A DNA stretch of 64,000 nt from Pseudomonadota bacterium (GTDB lineage: Bacteria > Pseudomonadota > Gammaproteobacteria > Burkholderiales > JAJZQI01), in NCBI GenBank assembly GCA_021851875.1, contig JAJZQI010000005.1, positions 64,399 through 128,398 on the forward strand, written 5' to 3'. The translations under genes were made by a program, and so were the position numbers. A model generated the notes under the pieces. The model made no database searches. It was not told the DNA's origin and saw only the letters and a list, made by a program, of their open reading frames with translations. How positions within the stretch are numbered: the first letter of the stretch is position 1; each line of letters starts with the position of its first letter. Below are positions 43,255-54,717 of the stretch, in pieces.

Positions 43255-44694
43255 ATGCACCGAACACTTCGCTACCTGCTACTGCCCCCCTTGCTGGGAT
43301 TGATGGCCTCTTGCCATCAGTCCCCGCCGCCGATTCCACCGGTCAGCGAGAGCAAGGAACTGGTTGTAGTCACGCGCTATGGACCCACCTCCTATCGTAA
43401 GGATGCGAATGGTGAACAATCCGGTATCGAATACGACCTGGCCTCGCTTTTTGCCGAATATATCCATGCAAAACTGCGCATCGTCGTGGCGGATCGTTTC
43501 AGCGATATCATTCCCGCACTGGTCAACCATCAGGTGCATTTGGCTGCTGCCGGTCTGACCATCACTCCCCAACGGCAGAGCCAAATATTCTATGGCCCCG
43601 CTTACCAAACGGTAACCGAGCAGGCTGCCTATAACGCGGACACCACGGAACCCATTCACACGATTTCCGACCTGATCGGCAAGCGCATCGAAGTCGTGGC
43701 GGGCAGCAGTTACGTGGAACACCTGAAAGCATTAAAACAGAAATACCCTGCACTCCAATGGATCGAAAAACCCAAGCTGGAAACCGAAGACCTGCTGGCC
43801 CGCCTGGACAGCGGCGAGACGGATGTGGTGATTGCCGACTCCCACATCATCAAACTCACGCAAAACTATTTCCCCAACATTGCCGCCGGCGTTGCCATTG
43901 CGGGAGATGAAGAACTGGCTTGGGCCTTCCCCAAAGACACCGACCCTCAGTTGATGATGCAAGCCCATAATTTTTTCAAGCAGATCAAGCAGGATGGCAC
44001 CTTAAAACGTTTGCTGGATCGTTACTATGGGCACATAGCCCGCCTTTCCCGCGAGGATCGGGAGGCTTTTTTGCGCGCCATCAATCTTGATTTGCCGAAG
44101 TTCAGGAAATACTTCCAGGAGGCGCAGGAATACACCGATGTGGACTGGCGCTTCCTGGCTGCGATCGGCTACCAGGAATCGCACTGGGACCCCTTTGCCA
44201 CCTCCCCTACAGGAGTGCGCGGATTGATGATGCTCACGGAAGATACGGCGGACCACATGGGGGTCACTGACAGGCTGGACCCAAAACAGAGCATCGTGGC
44301 CGGCGCCAAATATTTCGTCATGATGCGCGATGCCCTGCCCAATGATATTGCCGAACCGGACCGCAGCTGGCTGGCGCTGGCCTCATACAATACCGGCATG
44401 GGACATCTGGAAGACGCCCGGGTGCTGGCGGATCGACTGAAAATGGACCCGGACTCCTGGACCGATCTCAAGAAGACCCTACCCATGCTAAGCCGGCCGC
44501 AATACGCCAGCCAGGTTAAGCATGGCTATGCGCGTGGCGGAGAGTCGGTCATCTTTGCAGAAAACATCCGCAACTACTACGACATCCTCATGCGCTTCGA
44601 GAAACCCTACACGCCGCTGTTCACACCATTGGGCGACAAAAACAAATACCGTCTGGGCCAAGGTCGAACGGACAAGACAGCGCACGCAGGCTAG
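43255..44694 (+). CDS. mltF: Membrane-bound lytic murein transglycosylase F
   Basis: MltF is an outer-membrane lipoprotein that cleaves peptidoglycan to give anhydro-muropeptides. The protein has 479 aa. The signal peptide ends in a lipobox-like LMASC with the lipidated Cys20. A periplasmic solute-binding-protein-3-like domain (about 34-265, regulatory) is followed by the SLT lysozyme-fold domain with catalytic Glu308 in IGYQESHWDPFATSPTGVRG and SYNTGMGH. It is flanked by duplicated tails of dapD (left) and serS (right), suggesting the cassette was brought in by recombination. Confidence 0.94.
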   Translation: MHRTLRYLLLPPLLGLMASCHQSPPPIPPVSESKELVVVTRYGPTSYRKDANGEQSGIEYDLASLFAEYIHAKLRIVVADRFSDIIPALVNHQVHLAAAGLTITPQRQSQIFYGPAYQTVTEQAAYNADTTEPIHTISDLIGKRIEVVAGSSYVEHLKALKQKYPALQWIEKPKLETEDLLARLDSGETDVVIADSHIIKLTQNYFPNIAAGVAIAGDEELAWAFPKDTDPQLMMQAHNFFKQIKQDGTLKRLLDRYYGHIARLSREDREAFLRAINLDLPKFRKYFQEAQEYTDVDWRFLAAIGYQESHWDPFATSPTGVRGLMMLTEDTADHMGVTDRLDPKQSIVAGAKYFVMMRDALPNDIAEPDRSWLALASYNTGMGHLEDARVLADRLKMDPDSWTDLKKTLPMLSRPQYASQVKHGYARGGESVIFAENIRNYYDILMRFEKPYTPLFTPLGDKNKYRLGQGRTDKTAHAG

Positions 44695-44713
44695 CTCAAC
44701 CCGTCTGCGCCCC

Positions 44714-44801
44714 AAACCGTCAGCAGGCGGGCTTGATAACCTCTACCCCACCCATATACGCTTGCAGGGCTTGCGGAATCATCACGCTGCCATCTGCCTG
44801 C
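44714..44801 (-). pseudogene. Duplicated serS 3' tail
   Basis: This 88-bp segment is a direct repeat of 44863-44950, the end of serS plus a few bases beyond its stop. By eye only three bases differ. On the minus strand it encodes [20 protein letters not shown] and then IKPAC-stop, where serS has K for Q and A for V. Homology stops abruptly at the upstream side. It lies 19 bp after the mltF stop. Confidence 0.9.
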
Positions 44802-44830
44802 CTTGGACGATTTTGGCTCCGGCACGCTGC

Positions 44831-44854
44831 GCTTAACTTGCTGCGCAAGTTAGC
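44831..44854. repeat. Hairpin between the two serS tails
   Basis: TAACTTGC (44834-44841) and GCAAGTTA (44845-44852) form a perfect 8-bp stem with a 3-nt loop, extended by GC pairs. It lies just downstream of the serS stop on the minus strand and could be a factor-assisted terminator. No T run is present. Confidence 0.5.
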
Positions 44855-44868
44855 CTGCGCCGAAACCG

Positions 44869-46161
<1,293 letters not shown>

Positions 46162-47475
46162 TTACTTTTTATTGGCCGCGCGATCCAGCGACCGCAGGTA
46201 TGCCATACGTTCTGCAATTTTTCCTTCCAGTCCGCGCGGTGTCGGCTGGTAAAAAATCTGCTCCGTCATCCCGTCCGGCAGATACTGTTCGCCGGCCGCA
46301 TAGGCTTCCGGTTCGTCATGCGCATAACGGTATGCCTTGCCGTAGCCCATTTCCTTCATCAGCTTGGTCGGCGCATTACGCAAGTGTACGGGCACAGGGC
46401 GCGACTTGTCCTGCTTGATCCAGCCACGGACGGTATTATACGCCACATACACGGCATTGCTCTTGGCCGCGACGGCCAGATAAACGGCTGCCTGCGCCAA
46501 CGCCAGCTCGCCTTCCGGGCTGCCGAGCCGTTCATAACTGGCGCAGGCGTCCAGCGTCATTGTCAGCGCGCGCGGATCGGCCAGCCCGATATCTTCGCTG
46601 GCCATGCGCACCAGCCTGCGGCCAAGGTAAAGCGGGTCGGCTCCGCCGTCGAGCATCCGCACCAACCAGTAAAGCGCCCCATCGGGATTGGAGCCGCGCA
46701 CGGATTTGTGCAAAGCGGAAATCTGGTCGTAAAACTCGTCGCCCCCCTTATCGAACCGGCGCGACTGGCGCGCAAGCACTGCGGAAACGAACTCGGCTGA
46801 AACCTTTTGCTCATCCCGGGTTGTGGCGGCCGTGTGCACCTGCTCCAGCAGATTGAACAGGCGGCGCGCATCTCCATCGGCATAAGACACCAGCAGCTCG
46901 GCGGCGTCCTTGTCTATCAGCAGCGACAAATGCACTGCAGCCCGCTCGACCAGCTGCAGCAAATCGGCGTCATCCAGCGGCTGCAGACGATAAACCTGTG
47001 CGCGGGACAGCAAGGCGCTGTTGACCTCGAATGAGGGATTCTCGGTGGTCGCCCCGACGAAGGTCACCAAGCCCTGCTCCACATAGGGCAGGAAGGCATC
47101 CTGTTGCGCCTTGTTGAAACGGTGCACTTCGTCGACGAACAGAATGGTATGCCGGCCTTGCGATTGATGCATCTGCGCCTGGGCTACGGCATCGCGTATG
47201 TCTTTTACACCGGAGAATACGGCTGAAAGAGGAATGAACTCGGCATCGAAATGCTGCGCCATCAGTCTGGCCAGCGTGGTTTTACCCACCCCCGGCGGGC
47301 CCCACAGAATCAGCGAATGCAGCTTGCCTGAAGCAAATGCGATGTGCAGCGGCATGCCCTCGCCCAGCAGATGCCGCTGTCCGACAAACTCACCGAGTGT
47401 TCGCGGACGCAGCTGCTCCGCCAGGGGGATGTGACCGGCTGGGATATCGTCAAACAGGGAATTCTGACTGGACAT
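46162..47475 (-). CDS. rarA: Replication-associated recombination protein RarA (MgsA)
   Basis: A clamp-loader-like AAA+ ATPase that acts at stalled replication forks. The protein has 437 aa. Walker A GPPGVGKT is at 59-66, Walker B is ILFVDEVHRFNKAQQD, and sensor/arginine motifs and the C-terminal MgsA tetramerisation domain (YLPDGMTEQIFYQPTPRGLE) are present. The lolA-rarA-serS order is common in beta- and gammaproteobacteria. Confidence 0.96.
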   Translation of the reverse strand: MSSQNSLFDDIPAGHIPLAEQLRPRTLGEFVGQRHLLGEGMPLHIAFASGKLHSLILWGPPGVGKTTLARLMAQHFDAEFIPLSAVFSGVKDIRDAVAQAQMHQSQGRHTILFVDEVHRFNKAQQDAFLPYVEQGLVTFVGATTENPSFEVNSALLSRAQVYRLQPLDDADLLQLVERAAVHLSLLIDKDAAELLVSYADGDARRLFNLLEQVHTAATTRDEQKVSAEFVSAVLARQSRRFDKGGDEFYDQISALHKSVRGSNPDGALYWLVRMLDGGADPLYLGRRLVRMASEDIGLADPRALTMTLDACASYERLGSPEGELALAQAAVYLAVAAKSNAVYVAYNTVRGWIKQDKSRPVPVHLRNAPTKLMKEMGYGKAYRYAHDEPEAYAAGEQYLPDGMTEQIFYQPTPRGLEGKIAERMAYLRSLDRAANKK

Positions 47476-47484
47476 GGGTGCCGC

Positions 47485-48096
47485 TCATTCACCCACCACA
47501 TCGGCGCCGGCAGGCGGGGTAAAACTGAACAATTTGCTGTCCTGCTTTGCCGGCATGGTCGTCTTGCCGAATGTCAGATAAGTCGTCTGACCGAAATTAT
47601 CGAACAGTCTCATGGCAACCACCTTGCCTTTTTCCAGACCCAGCTGAACCTTGCTGAAACCGGCGTCCTGTGATTTCGGGCTGGCAGCCACCCAGCTCAG
47701 ACCGTCTTTTTCGCCGCTGTCGCGCAGCACGAATTGCTGCTCCAACGTACCCTCACCCGCCAGCAAGGCTGCCGGCGAGCTGCCCAGGGCATTACCCATT
47801 TTACGCACGGTGACCTGATTGAGATCCGGGTCGAACAGCCATACCCGTTCTCCATCGCCCACGATCAACTGGTCAAACGGCTGCTGCACGACCCAGCGGA
47901 ATTTTCCCGGCCGAGAGATGGCAAACCACCCGCTGCTTTGCTGCACGATATGCCCGTTCTTGTCATATACCGTCTGGTTGAATTCGCCTTTCAGACGCGG
48001 GGTACTGTTCAAAAATGTTTTCAATGCTTCCACGTTGCCCGCCTGGGCCAGCCCGGCCCATAAAAGCACGCAAAGAAACACGATTTTTTTCAGCAT
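47485..48096 (-). CDS. lolA: Outer-membrane lipoprotein carrier LolA
   Basis: A periplasmic chaperone that carries lipoproteins from the LolCDE complex to LolB. The protein has 203 aa with signal peptide [19 protein letters not shown], then the LolA fold (RLKGEFNQTVYDKNGHIVQQSSGW and ISRPGKFRWVVQQPFDQLIVGDGERVWLFDPDLNQV). Its ATG overlaps the ftsK stop (TAATG). Confidence 0.95.
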   Translation of the reverse strand: MLKKIVFLCVLLWAGLAQAGNVEALKTFLNSTPRLKGEFNQTVYDKNGHIVQQSSGWFAISRPGKFRWVVQQPFDQLIVGDGERVWLFDPDLNQVTVRKMGNALGSSPAALLAGEGTLEQQFVLRDSGEKDGLSWVAASPKSQDAGFSKVQLGLEKGKVVAMRLFDNFGQTTYLTFGKTTMPAKQDSKLFSFTPPAGADVVGE

Positions 48097-50408
48097 TATT
48101 CCTCACCTCGTGACGGTACCAGCACTTCGCGATTGCCATTGCTTTGCATGGGTGACACGAGCCCGGCATTTTCCATTTGTTCAATCAATCTGGCCGCGCG
48201 GTTGTAACCGATGCGCAACTGCCGCTGCACCAGGGAAATGGATGCGCGGCGCGATTTCAGCACCACGTTGACAGCTTCGTCATACAGCGGATCGGCCTCG
48301 GCATCGCTGTCGCCGCCGCCGAATCCCTCTTCAGAGGAAACCTCGGGATTATCCAAGATGCCTTCGACATAATTCGGTTGACCCATTTGCTTAAGGTGTT
48401 CAACCACCCGGTGCACCTCGTCATCGGAAACGAAAGCGCCGTGTACACGTTGCGGCAAGCCCGTGCCGGGCGGCAGATAAAGCATGTCACCCTGCCCCAG
48501 CAAAGCTTCCGCCCCCATCTGATCCAGAATGGTACGGGAGTCGATTTTGCTGGACACCTGGAAAGCGATACGAGTGGGTATGTTCGCCTTGATCAAACCG
48601 GTGATCACATCGACCGATGGACGCTGAGTTGCCAGGATCAAATGAATTCCCGAGGCGCGCGCCTTTTGTGCCAGACGGGCGATCAATTCCTCCACCTTCT
48701 TGCCTGCGACCATCATGAGGTCGGCAAGTTCGTCGATGATGACCACGATGAACGGCAGCTCCTCGAGCGGCTCCGGGTTTTCCGGTGTCAAAGAGAACGG
48801 ATTCTTCAGGCGCTCGCCCGCCTTTTCGGCTTCTTTCAGCTTCTGATTGAAACCGCTGATATTGCGCACGCCCAGGGCGGCCATCAGGCGGTAGCGCTTC
48901 TCCATTTCCGCCACGCACCAGGAAAGCGCATAGGCAGCCTGCTTCATATCCGTCACCACGGGGGCGAGCAGATGCGGAATCCCTTCATAAACAGAAAGTT
49001 CCAGCATCTTTGGATCGACCAGGATCAGTCGCACGTCTGCCGGCGATGACTTGTACAGCAGACTGAGAATCATGGCGTTGATGGCCACCGATTTGCCCGA
49101 ACCGGTCGTGCCGGCGACCAGCACATGCGGCATTTTGGCCAGGTCGGCCACAATGGGATTGCCGCTGATGTCCTTGCCCATGGCCATGGTCAATGGCGAG
49201 ACATTGTCGTTGTACACGCGCGACCCGACAATCTCCGTCAGCCGCACGATCTGGCGTTTGGGGTTGGGAATTTCCAGGCCCATGCAGGATTTGCCCGGAA
49301 TGGTTTCCACCACACGAATACTGACCACGGACATGGCCCGCGCCAGATCGCGCACGAGATTGACGATCTGGCTGCCCTTCACACCGATGGCGGGTTCGAT
49401 TTCGTAACGGGTAATCACCGGCCCCGGATGGGCCGACAGGACTTTCACCTCCACGCCAAAATCCAGCAGCTTGCGCTCGATCAGGCGTGAATTGAATTCC
49501 AGTGTTTCGGCGCTTACCAGTTCAACGGCGGCGTCCGCCGGGTCCAGCAAACTGAGCGGCGGCAACGGGGAGTCAGGCATGTCGGCAAACAAGGGAACCT
49601 GCCTTTCCTTATCCACGCGCTCGGACTGCTCAACCTCCACCACGGGCATTTCGATTTTGATCGGCTCGTGTTCGACAATGCGACGGCGCTCTTCCGAAAC
49701 GACTTCCTCGCGCTGCTGCTGGGCGATTTCCCCGGCTTTCAGATCCTGCCGCTTCTGCATCTGCCCGACGGCCCAGGCATAGGCGGACTCCACCCAAATG
49801 CCGACGCGCTCGGATACATTCAACCAGGAAAGTCCGGTAAACAGGCTCACGCTGACTGCAATCAGGAAGATCAGCAGCAGCGTAGCGCCGGTAAAGCCCA
49901 GCAGCTGCAACAATAATTTGCTGACAAGCGCACCGCTTATACCGCCGGGCGCCAGGGGCAAAGGAACGGTCAGGCTGTACAGGCGCAATGCCTCAAGAGC
50001 GCTGGAGGCCAGCAGCAACACCAGGAAACCGGCCGAGGCGATTAACAGCGACCGGCGGTCGGCCAAATCCGGCGCATCGATCCGCCGGTAGCCCCACCAG
50101 ATCACATACAGCAGGAACACCAATATCAGATAGGTGGACAACCCGAACACATACAGCAGGACATCCGCGATCCAGGCGCCTACGACGCCCCCGACGTTGT
50201 GAATGACAGCATTGTCGACGCTGTGCGACCAGGAGGAATCGGCGTGATCATAACTCAGCAGAATGAGCGCCACATAAACTGACACGACCACCAGTGCCAG
50301 CCACCAGGCCTCGCTGAGCAAACGAGACAGCTTGGGCGAAAACGGGCGGGCAGGCTTGGCGCTGCCGGTATTTGCGGAGGACGGGTTGTTGGGTGAGCGC
50401 GGCATCAT
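48096..50408 (-). CDS. ftsK: DNA translocase FtsK
   Basis: FtsK is a septum-anchored DNA pump that clears and sorts the chromosome terminus and activates XerCD. The protein has 770 aa: four to five N-terminal membrane helices (about 35-190), a short linker, then the motor with Walker A GTTGSGKS and [20 protein letters not shown], and a C-terminal winged-helix gamma domain ([24 protein letters not shown]) for KOPS recognition. The linker is much shorter than in E. coli FtsK, as in many betaproteobacteria. The start is ATG 50408, with another Met one codon later. Confidence 0.97.
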   Translation of the reverse strand: MMPRSPNNPSSANTGSAKPARPFSPKLSRLLSEAWWLALVVVSVYVALILLSYDHADSSWSHSVDNAVIHNVGGVVGAWIADVLLYVFGLSTYLILVFLLYVIWWGYRRIDAPDLADRRSLLIASAGFLVLLLASSALEALRLYSLTVPLPLAPGGISGALVSKLLLQLLGFTGATLLLIFLIAVSVSLFTGLSWLNVSERVGIWVESAYAWAVGQMQKRQDLKAGEIAQQQREEVVSEERRRIVEHEPIKIEMPVVEVEQSERVDKERQVPLFADMPDSPLPPLSLLDPADAAVELVSAETLEFNSRLIERKLLDFGVEVKVLSAHPGPVITRYEIEPAIGVKGSQIVNLVRDLARAMSVVSIRVVETIPGKSCMGLEIPNPKRQIVRLTEIVGSRVYNDNVSPLTMAMGKDISGNPIVADLAKMPHVLVAGTTGSGKSVAINAMILSLLYKSSPADVRLILVDPKMLELSVYEGIPHLLAPVVTDMKQAAYALSWCVAEMEKRYRLMAALGVRNISGFNQKLKEAEKAGERLKNPFSLTPENPEPLEELPFIVVIIDELADLMMVAGKKVEELIARLAQKARASGIHLILATQRPSVDVITGLIKANIPTRIAFQVSSKIDSRTILDQMGAEALLGQGDMLYLPPGTGLPQRVHGAFVSDDEVHRVVEHLKQMGQPNYVEGILDNPEVSSEEGFGGGDSDAEADPLYDEAVNVVLKSRRASISLVQRQLRIGYNRAARLIEQMENAGLVSPMQSNGNREVLVPSRGEE

Positions 50409-50456
50409 CGCCTTGTAATAGTTCTTTAGTTACACAAGCACCATAAGTATGCGTCG

Positions 50457-50465
50457 ATTATATCA
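50457..50465 (-). promoter_or_regulatory. Extended -10 promoter of ftsK operon
   Basis: On the minus strand TGATATAAT is an extended -10 element with a perfect TATAAT. The -35 region is poor, which fits extended -10 promoters. It predicts a leader of about 40 nt before the ftsK ATG. The remaining 50466-50682 stretch shows no gene or RNA feature that I can identify. Confidence 0.6.
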
Positions 50466-50682
50466 GTTCAAGAAAGATATTTTGTATCGCCCTTCGTCCG
50501 CGACCGCAAGTCAATCGAACAACATGCCTTCTTAATTTCCGGCGGCCCTTGACCAGCCCGGCAGATCACCGCCCACGATAAACCCATGCAGTTGAATGAC
50601 TTATGACAAAGCCCCCCCCTGCTGCGGCATCACACGGAACACCGCACCGGCCGTCCAGCCGCGGTTTTTCTTAACAAATCAC

Positions 50683-50711
50683 TTGACCGGCCCTGCCCTC
50701 ATCTCTAAAAT
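50683..50711 (+). promoter_or_regulatory. Promoter of the tRNA-Asn/tRNA-Asp unit
   Basis: TTGACC (50683-50688) and TAAAAT (50706-50711) are separated by 17 bp, 15 bp before the tRNA-Asn 5' end. Both elements match consensus at 5 of 6 bases. Confidence 0.8.
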
Positions 50712-50726
50712 GGCGGTCTTTGCTGT

Positions 50727-50802
50727 TCCCCGATAGCTCAGTCGGTAGAGCGCCGGACTGTTAATCCGTAGGTCCCTGGTTCGAGCCCAGGTCGGGGAGC
50801 CA
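50727..50802 (+). tRNA. tRNA-Asn (anticodon GTT)
   Basis: A 76-nt cloverleaf with encoded CCA. The acceptor stem TCCCCGA / TCGGGGA is perfect, the D arm has AGCTCAGTCGGTAGAGC, the anticodon loop is CTGTTAA and the T arm has GGTTCGAGCCC. Cotranscription with tRNA-Asp 47 bp downstream is likely. Confidence 0.97.
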
Positions 50803-50849
50803 AAAGTTTCTTCAAGCAGTGCTTTGTGCTGCTTACACAAGTTGTATGC

Positions 50850-50926
50850 GGAGCGGTAGTTCAGTTGGTTAGAATACCGGCCTGTCACGCCGGGGGTCGC
50901 GGGTTCGAGTCCCGTCCGCTCCGCCA
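50850..50926 (+). tRNA. tRNA-Asp (anticodon GTC)
   Basis: A 77-nt cloverleaf with encoded CCA. The acceptor stem GGAGCGG / CCGCTCC is perfect, the anticodon loop is CTGTCAC and the T arm contains GGGTTCGAGTCCC. No separate promoter or intrinsic terminator is visible. It follows tRNA-Asn. Confidence 0.97.
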
Positions 50927-50983
50927 ACACTGCATACCCCACTTCCCTGACTGACTTCGCAATAGACCGATTGGAAGAAGATC

Positions 50984-51520
50984 ATGGAACAATTCAGCCG
51001 CAACACCTCAACAGCCAGCACCGACAACCCCATTGCGCTATTGCGTGCCTGCCACGTCAAAATCGCCGATCACACTGCCCTGCTCGAACGGATTCGCCAG
51101 CACATTGACCTACACGGCGTGGATGACGCGGCGCAAGAAGCCATCGAAAAAGTCATCCGCTATTTCGTTCAGGCCGCTCCCTTGCACCATCAGGACGAGG
51201 AAGTCGATCTTTTCCCCCTGCTTGCTGCAGCGGCCAAGGCGGAAGATTACGAAGACGTGCTCGATGCGCTGGCATTTTTGCAAGAGGACCATATCAAGCT
51301 CGACACCCTGTGGCAAAGCATGCTGTCGCAACTGCAAACCATTCTGGCGCAGCGATCCGGCAATATCGACCCCGCCACGTTACGCCTGTTTGCCGCCGCC
51401 TATCAGCGACATATCGAAGCCGAAAACAGCCTTATTCTCCCCTACGCACAAGCGACCCTTGATCAGGCCACACTGGCGCGCCTCGGTCAGTCGATGAAGC
51501 TGCGCCGCAGCCCCGGCTAG
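50984..51520 (+). CDS. Hemerythrin-like (HHE) domain protein
   Basis: A 178-aa cytoplasmic four-helix protein with the hemerythrin/HHE pattern: His in ACHVKIADHTALLERI, HHQDEEVDLFPLL, LQEDHIKLDTLW and YQRHIEAENSLILPYA supply the diiron-type ligands. Such proteins sense or bind oxygen, NO or iron. The specific role is unknown. It lies alone between tRNA-Asp and the pst operon, with 165 bp of AT-rich sequence before the Pho box. Confidence 0.85.
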   Translation: MEQFSRNTSTASTDNPIALLRACHVKIADHTALLERIRQHIDLHGVDDAAQEAIEKVIRYFVQAAPLHHQDEEVDLFPLLAAAAKAEDYEDVLDALAFLQEDHIKLDTLWQSMLSQLQTILAQRSGNIDPATLRLFAAAYQRHIEAENSLILPYAQATLDQATLARLGQSMKLRRSPG

Positions 51521-51609
51521 ATATTCTCTGTCTTTCCCCATCCATAGCAAAACAAAACAAGAAACTATTTGTATTTATTTGCTGCGCCCAATATATATAA
51601 ATTTCACAT

Positions 51610-51643
51610 TGGTCATATTTCTGTAATATTACCTCATTAGAAT
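51610..51643 (+). promoter_or_regulatory. Pho box and -10 of the pst operon
   Basis: TGGTCAT (51610-51616), 4-bp spacer ATTT, CTGTAAT (51621-51627) matches the PhoB layout of two CTGTCAT units with 11-bp period (11 of 14 positions). Exactly 10 bp after it stands the -10 TAGAAT (51638-51643), the expected spacing for a PhoB-activated promoter. It predicts induction of pstS under phosphate limitation. Confidence 0.8.
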
Positions 51644-51685
51644 CTGGCCTGTTTCAACTTCCGCCAATCAAATGGAGATATCCGA

Positions 51686-52723
51686 ATGAAACTGAGCTTT
51701 ACACGCACCCTAATCGCCGCTGCAATCCTGAGCGCAAGCGCAACCGCCTTTGCAGGTGACATCACCGGTGCAGGTGCAACCTTCCCGTATCCAATTTACG
51801 CCAAATGGGCTGAAGCTTACAAAGCAAAAACCGGTATTGGCATGAACTACCAATCCATCGGTTCCGGCGGCGGCATCAAGCAAATCAAAGCTAAAACCGT
51901 TGATTTCGGCGCCTCCGACAAGCCGCTGAACCCGCAGGAACAAGCCGAATCCGGCCTGACCCAGTTTCCGACCGTGATGGGCGCTATCGTTCCGGTGGTT
52001 AACCTGGACGGCATCGCCGACAGCCAACTGAAACTGAGCGGCCCGGTTCTGGCTGACATCTTCCTGGGCAAAATCACCAAGTGGAACGACCCCGCCATCG
52101 CCAAAATGAACGCTGGAGTTAAACTGCCGGCCACCGACATCACCGTGGTACACCGTGCCGACGGTTCCGGTACCACCTTCAACTTCACCAACTACCTGTC
52201 CAAGGTTAGCCCGGAATGGAAAACCAAAGTCGGTAGCGACGCTTCCGTTGCATGGCCGGTTGGTACCGGCGGTAAAGGTAACGAAGGTGTGGCCAACTTC
52301 GTGAAGCAGATCAAAGGTTCCATTGGCTATGTGGAAGCTGCTTACGCCAAGCAGAACAAGATCACCATGACCCAGATGATGAACCATGACGGCGTCTTCG
52401 TTAAAGCCACTGAAGAAACCTTCAAGGCTGCTGCTGCCGGCGCTGACTGGGAACACGCTCCTGGCTTCTACGAAATTCTGACCGACGAGCCGGGCAAAAA
52501 CAGCTGGCCGATCGCTGCTGCCACCTTCATTCTGATGCACAAGCAACAGGGCGATGCCGCACGTGCTGCTGAAGTTCTGAAATTCTTCGCCTGGGCATAT
52601 GCCAACGGCGACGACATGGCTCTGAGCCTGGACTACATCCCGATGCCGGCAAGCGTTGTTAAGAAAATCGAAGCTGCCTGGAAAGCCAATATCAAAACCA
52701 TGGACGGCAAGGCTGTTTACTAA
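51686..52723 (+). CDS. pstS: Phosphate ABC transporter periplasmic binding protein
   Basis: The high-affinity phosphate-binding protein of the Pst system. The protein has 345 aa with signal peptide MKLSFTRTLIAAAILSASATAFA. The mature N-terminus DITGAGATFPYPIYAKWAEAY, YQSIGSGGGIKQIKAKTVDFGASDKPL and HRADGSGTTFNFTNYLSKV line the phosphate site. GGAGATAT precedes ATG 51686. The upstream Pho box and the downstream terminator suggest it is induced by phosphate starvation and made in excess over PstCAB. Confidence 0.97.
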   Translation: MKLSFTRTLIAAAILSASATAFAGDITGAGATFPYPIYAKWAEAYKAKTGIGMNYQSIGSGGGIKQIKAKTVDFGASDKPLNPQEQAESGLTQFPTVMGAIVPVVNLDGIADSQLKLSGPVLADIFLGKITKWNDPAIAKMNAGVKLPATDITVVHRADGSGTTFNFTNYLSKVSPEWKTKVGSDASVAWPVGTGGKGNEGVANFVKQIKGSIGYVEAAYAKQNKITMTQMMNHDGVFVKATEETFKAAAAGADWEHAPGFYEILTDEPGKNSWPIAAATFILMHKQQGDAARAAEVLKFFAWAYANGDDMALSLDYIPMPASVVKKIEAAWKANIKTMDGKAVY

Positions 52724-52745
52724 TATCAGTCCTGCTTGACTCTTG

Positions 52746-52779
52746 TGGCCGGGCTGGCCTTCAAAGCTCGGCCATTTTT
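52746..52779 (+). terminator. Intrinsic terminator/attenuator between pstS and pstC
   Basis: A 10-bp stem TGGCCGGGCT / AGCTCGGCCA (52746-52755, 52765-52774) with one G-T pair and a 9-nt loop, followed by TTTTT. It lies 22 bp after pstS and 100 bp before pstC, so partial termination would favour pstS expression. Confidence 0.78.
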
Positions 52780-52834
52780 ATTGGCAATGCTTAATTTGCT
52801 TAACTTTTGCGCGTAACAATAGGCTGATAACAGT

Positions 52835-52840
52835 TATAAT
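52835..52840 (+). promoter_or_regulatory. Possible secondary -10 upstream of pstC
   Basis: A perfect TATAAT in the pstS-pstC gap, 41 bp before the pstC ATG. No good -35 is present at 16-18 bp, so this is a weak candidate. Confidence 0.3.
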
Positions 52841-52881
52841 TACTGATTGTCACTTGGCCCGCCGGAACACAGAAAAAGCTC

Positions 52882-53844
52882 ATGTCAAAAGAAACCCCGC
52901 CAATATTTGCCAAAAAACAGCTCCTTATTGATGCGCTGTTTCGACATACCACCCGCTTTTTCGCCTTTCTCGTTTTCGCCCTGCTTGCAGGCATTATTCT
53001 GTCTCTGATTATCGGCAGCATGCCCTCGATCAAGGCTTATGGTCTCCATTTTATTGTCGATGACACCTGGAACCCGGTCACCGAGAAATTCGGTGCACTC
53101 ACTCCCATCATCGGCACGCTGGTAACCTCGTTTATCGCTTTGCTGATTGGCGTGCCCATCAGCTTTGGCATCGCATTGTTTTTGACCGAACTCTCTCCAC
53201 GTTGGCTGCGTCGCCCGTTGGGTATTGCCATCGAGCTCCTGGCCGGCATCCCCAGCATTATTTACGGCATGTGGGGCCTGTTCGTATTTGCGCCGGCATT
53301 TGCCGAACATGTACAGCCCTGGCTAAAGGATCACCTGTCTGAACTGCCCTTCGTCGGGATATTGGTACAAGGCCCGCCGATGGGTATCGGTATGCTCACT
53401 GCCGGCCTGATTCTGGCCATTATGGTCATCCCCTTTATTGCTTCGGTGATGCGCGACGTATTCCAGATCGTTCCGGCATTGCTTAAAGAATCGGCTTACG
53501 GCCTGGGCGCCACCACCTGGGAAGTGGTTTGGCATATTGTGCTGCCCTACACCAAGATCGGCGTCGTCGGCGGCATTATGCTCGGCCTGGGGCGTGCTCT
53601 CGGCGAAACCATGGCTGTTACTTTCGTCATCGGCAATGCGCACAATCTGACCGCTTCCCTCTTCATGCCCGGCAACAGTATCGCTTCCTCGCTGGCCAAC
53701 GAGTTCACCGAGGCTGACGGCGAACTGTATACCTCGGCGTTGATCGAATTGGGTCTGCTGCTGTTTGCCATTACATTTATTGTTCTTTCGCTCTCCAAAA
53801 TCCTCTTGCAGCAACTTCGCAAGAACGAAGGACGTGAATCCTGA
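52882..53844 (+). CDS. pstC: Phosphate ABC transporter permease PstC
   Basis: An inner-membrane permease subunit of the Pst phosphate importer. The protein has 320 aa with six hydrophobic segments. The first loop carries the family segment [35 protein letters not shown], and [16 protein letters not shown] and the EAA-like loop [22 protein letters not shown] contact PstB. It is followed by pstA after 14 bp. Confidence 0.96.
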   Translation: MSKETPPIFAKKQLLIDALFRHTTRFFAFLVFALLAGIILSLIIGSMPSIKAYGLHFIVDDTWNPVTEKFGALTPIIGTLVTSFIALLIGVPISFGIALFLTELSPRWLRRPLGIAIELLAGIPSIIYGMWGLFVFAPAFAEHVQPWLKDHLSELPFVGILVQGPPMGIGMLTAGLILAIMVIPFIASVMRDVFQIVPALLKESAYGLGATTWEVVWHIVLPYTKIGVVGGIMLGLGRALGETMAVTFVIGNAHNLTASLFMPGNSIASSLANEFTEADGELYTSALIELGLLLFAITFIVLSLSKILLQQLRKNEGRES

Positions 53845-53858
53845 CCGGAACCCTAATC

Positions 53859-54704
53859 ATGCTGAGCATCTACCGCCGTCGCCAATTCGTGAATTATTTA
53901 AATCTGACAGGTTCCATGCTGACCATGGCTTTTGGTCTATTCTGGTTGATCTGGATCCTGTCGACCCTGTTCGTCAAGGGATTCGATTCTTTGGATCTAG
54001 ACCTGTTTCGCAAAATGACCCCGCCGCCAGGCAGCGATGGCGGTCTGCTGAATGCCATTTTCGGCAGTGCTCTCATGTCTGTCTTGGCAACATTGATTGG
54101 TACTCCTGTCGGCATACTGGCCGGCACTTATCTGGCCGAATTCGGCCACCGCGGCTGGCTGGCGCCGACCACCCGTTTCATCAATGACATTCTCCTGTCA
54201 GCCCCTTCCATCGTGATCGGCCTATTCATTTATGAAATGTACGTCACCAAGGTGGGCCATTTTTCCGGCTGGGGCGGCACATTTGCTCTGGCACTGCTGG
54301 TCATTCCTGTAGTGGTGCGTACTACGGAAGACATGTTGCGACTAGTGCCGAACAGCCTGCGCGAAGCGGCTGCCGCCCTGGGGGCACCGCAGTGGAAAGT
54401 GATCATGCAGATTACCTGGCGCGCCTCCAAAGCCGGCATGATGACCGGCGTACTGCTGGCAGTCGCCCGTATCAGCGGCGAGACCGCCCCCCTGCTCTTT
54501 ACTGCGCTGAACAACCAGTTCTGGAGCAGCGATATGAACGCCCCCATGGCGAATCTGCCGGTTGTGATCTTCCAGTTTGCCATGAGCCCCTTCGAGGACT
54601 GGCAAAATCTGGCCTGGGCCGGCGCCCTGCTGATCACGATTGGCGTATTGGGGCTGAATATCATTGCCCGCTCCATGTTCAAACAGAGTCAAATCTCTCA
54701 ATAA
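53859..54704 (+). CDS. pstA: Phosphate ABC transporter permease PstA
   Basis: The second permease subunit of Pst. The protein has 281 aa with six hydrophobic segments. Family segments are [39 protein letters not shown] and the EAA-like loop [21 protein letters not shown]. pstB starts 13 bp downstream. Confidence 0.96.
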   Translation: MLSIYRRRQFVNYLNLTGSMLTMAFGLFWLIWILSTLFVKGFDSLDLDLFRKMTPPPGSDGGLLNAIFGSALMSVLATLIGTPVGILAGTYLAEFGHRGWLAPTTRFINDILLSAPSIVIGLFIYEMYVTKVGHFSGWGGTFALALLVIPVVVRTTEDMLRLVPNSLREAAAALGAPQWKVIMQITWRASKAGMMTGVLLAVARISGETAPLLFTALNNQFWSSDMNAPMANLPVVIFQFAMSPFEDWQNLAWAGALLITIGVLGLNIIARSMFKQSQISQ

Positions 54705-54717
54705 GGTCAAGTCATTC

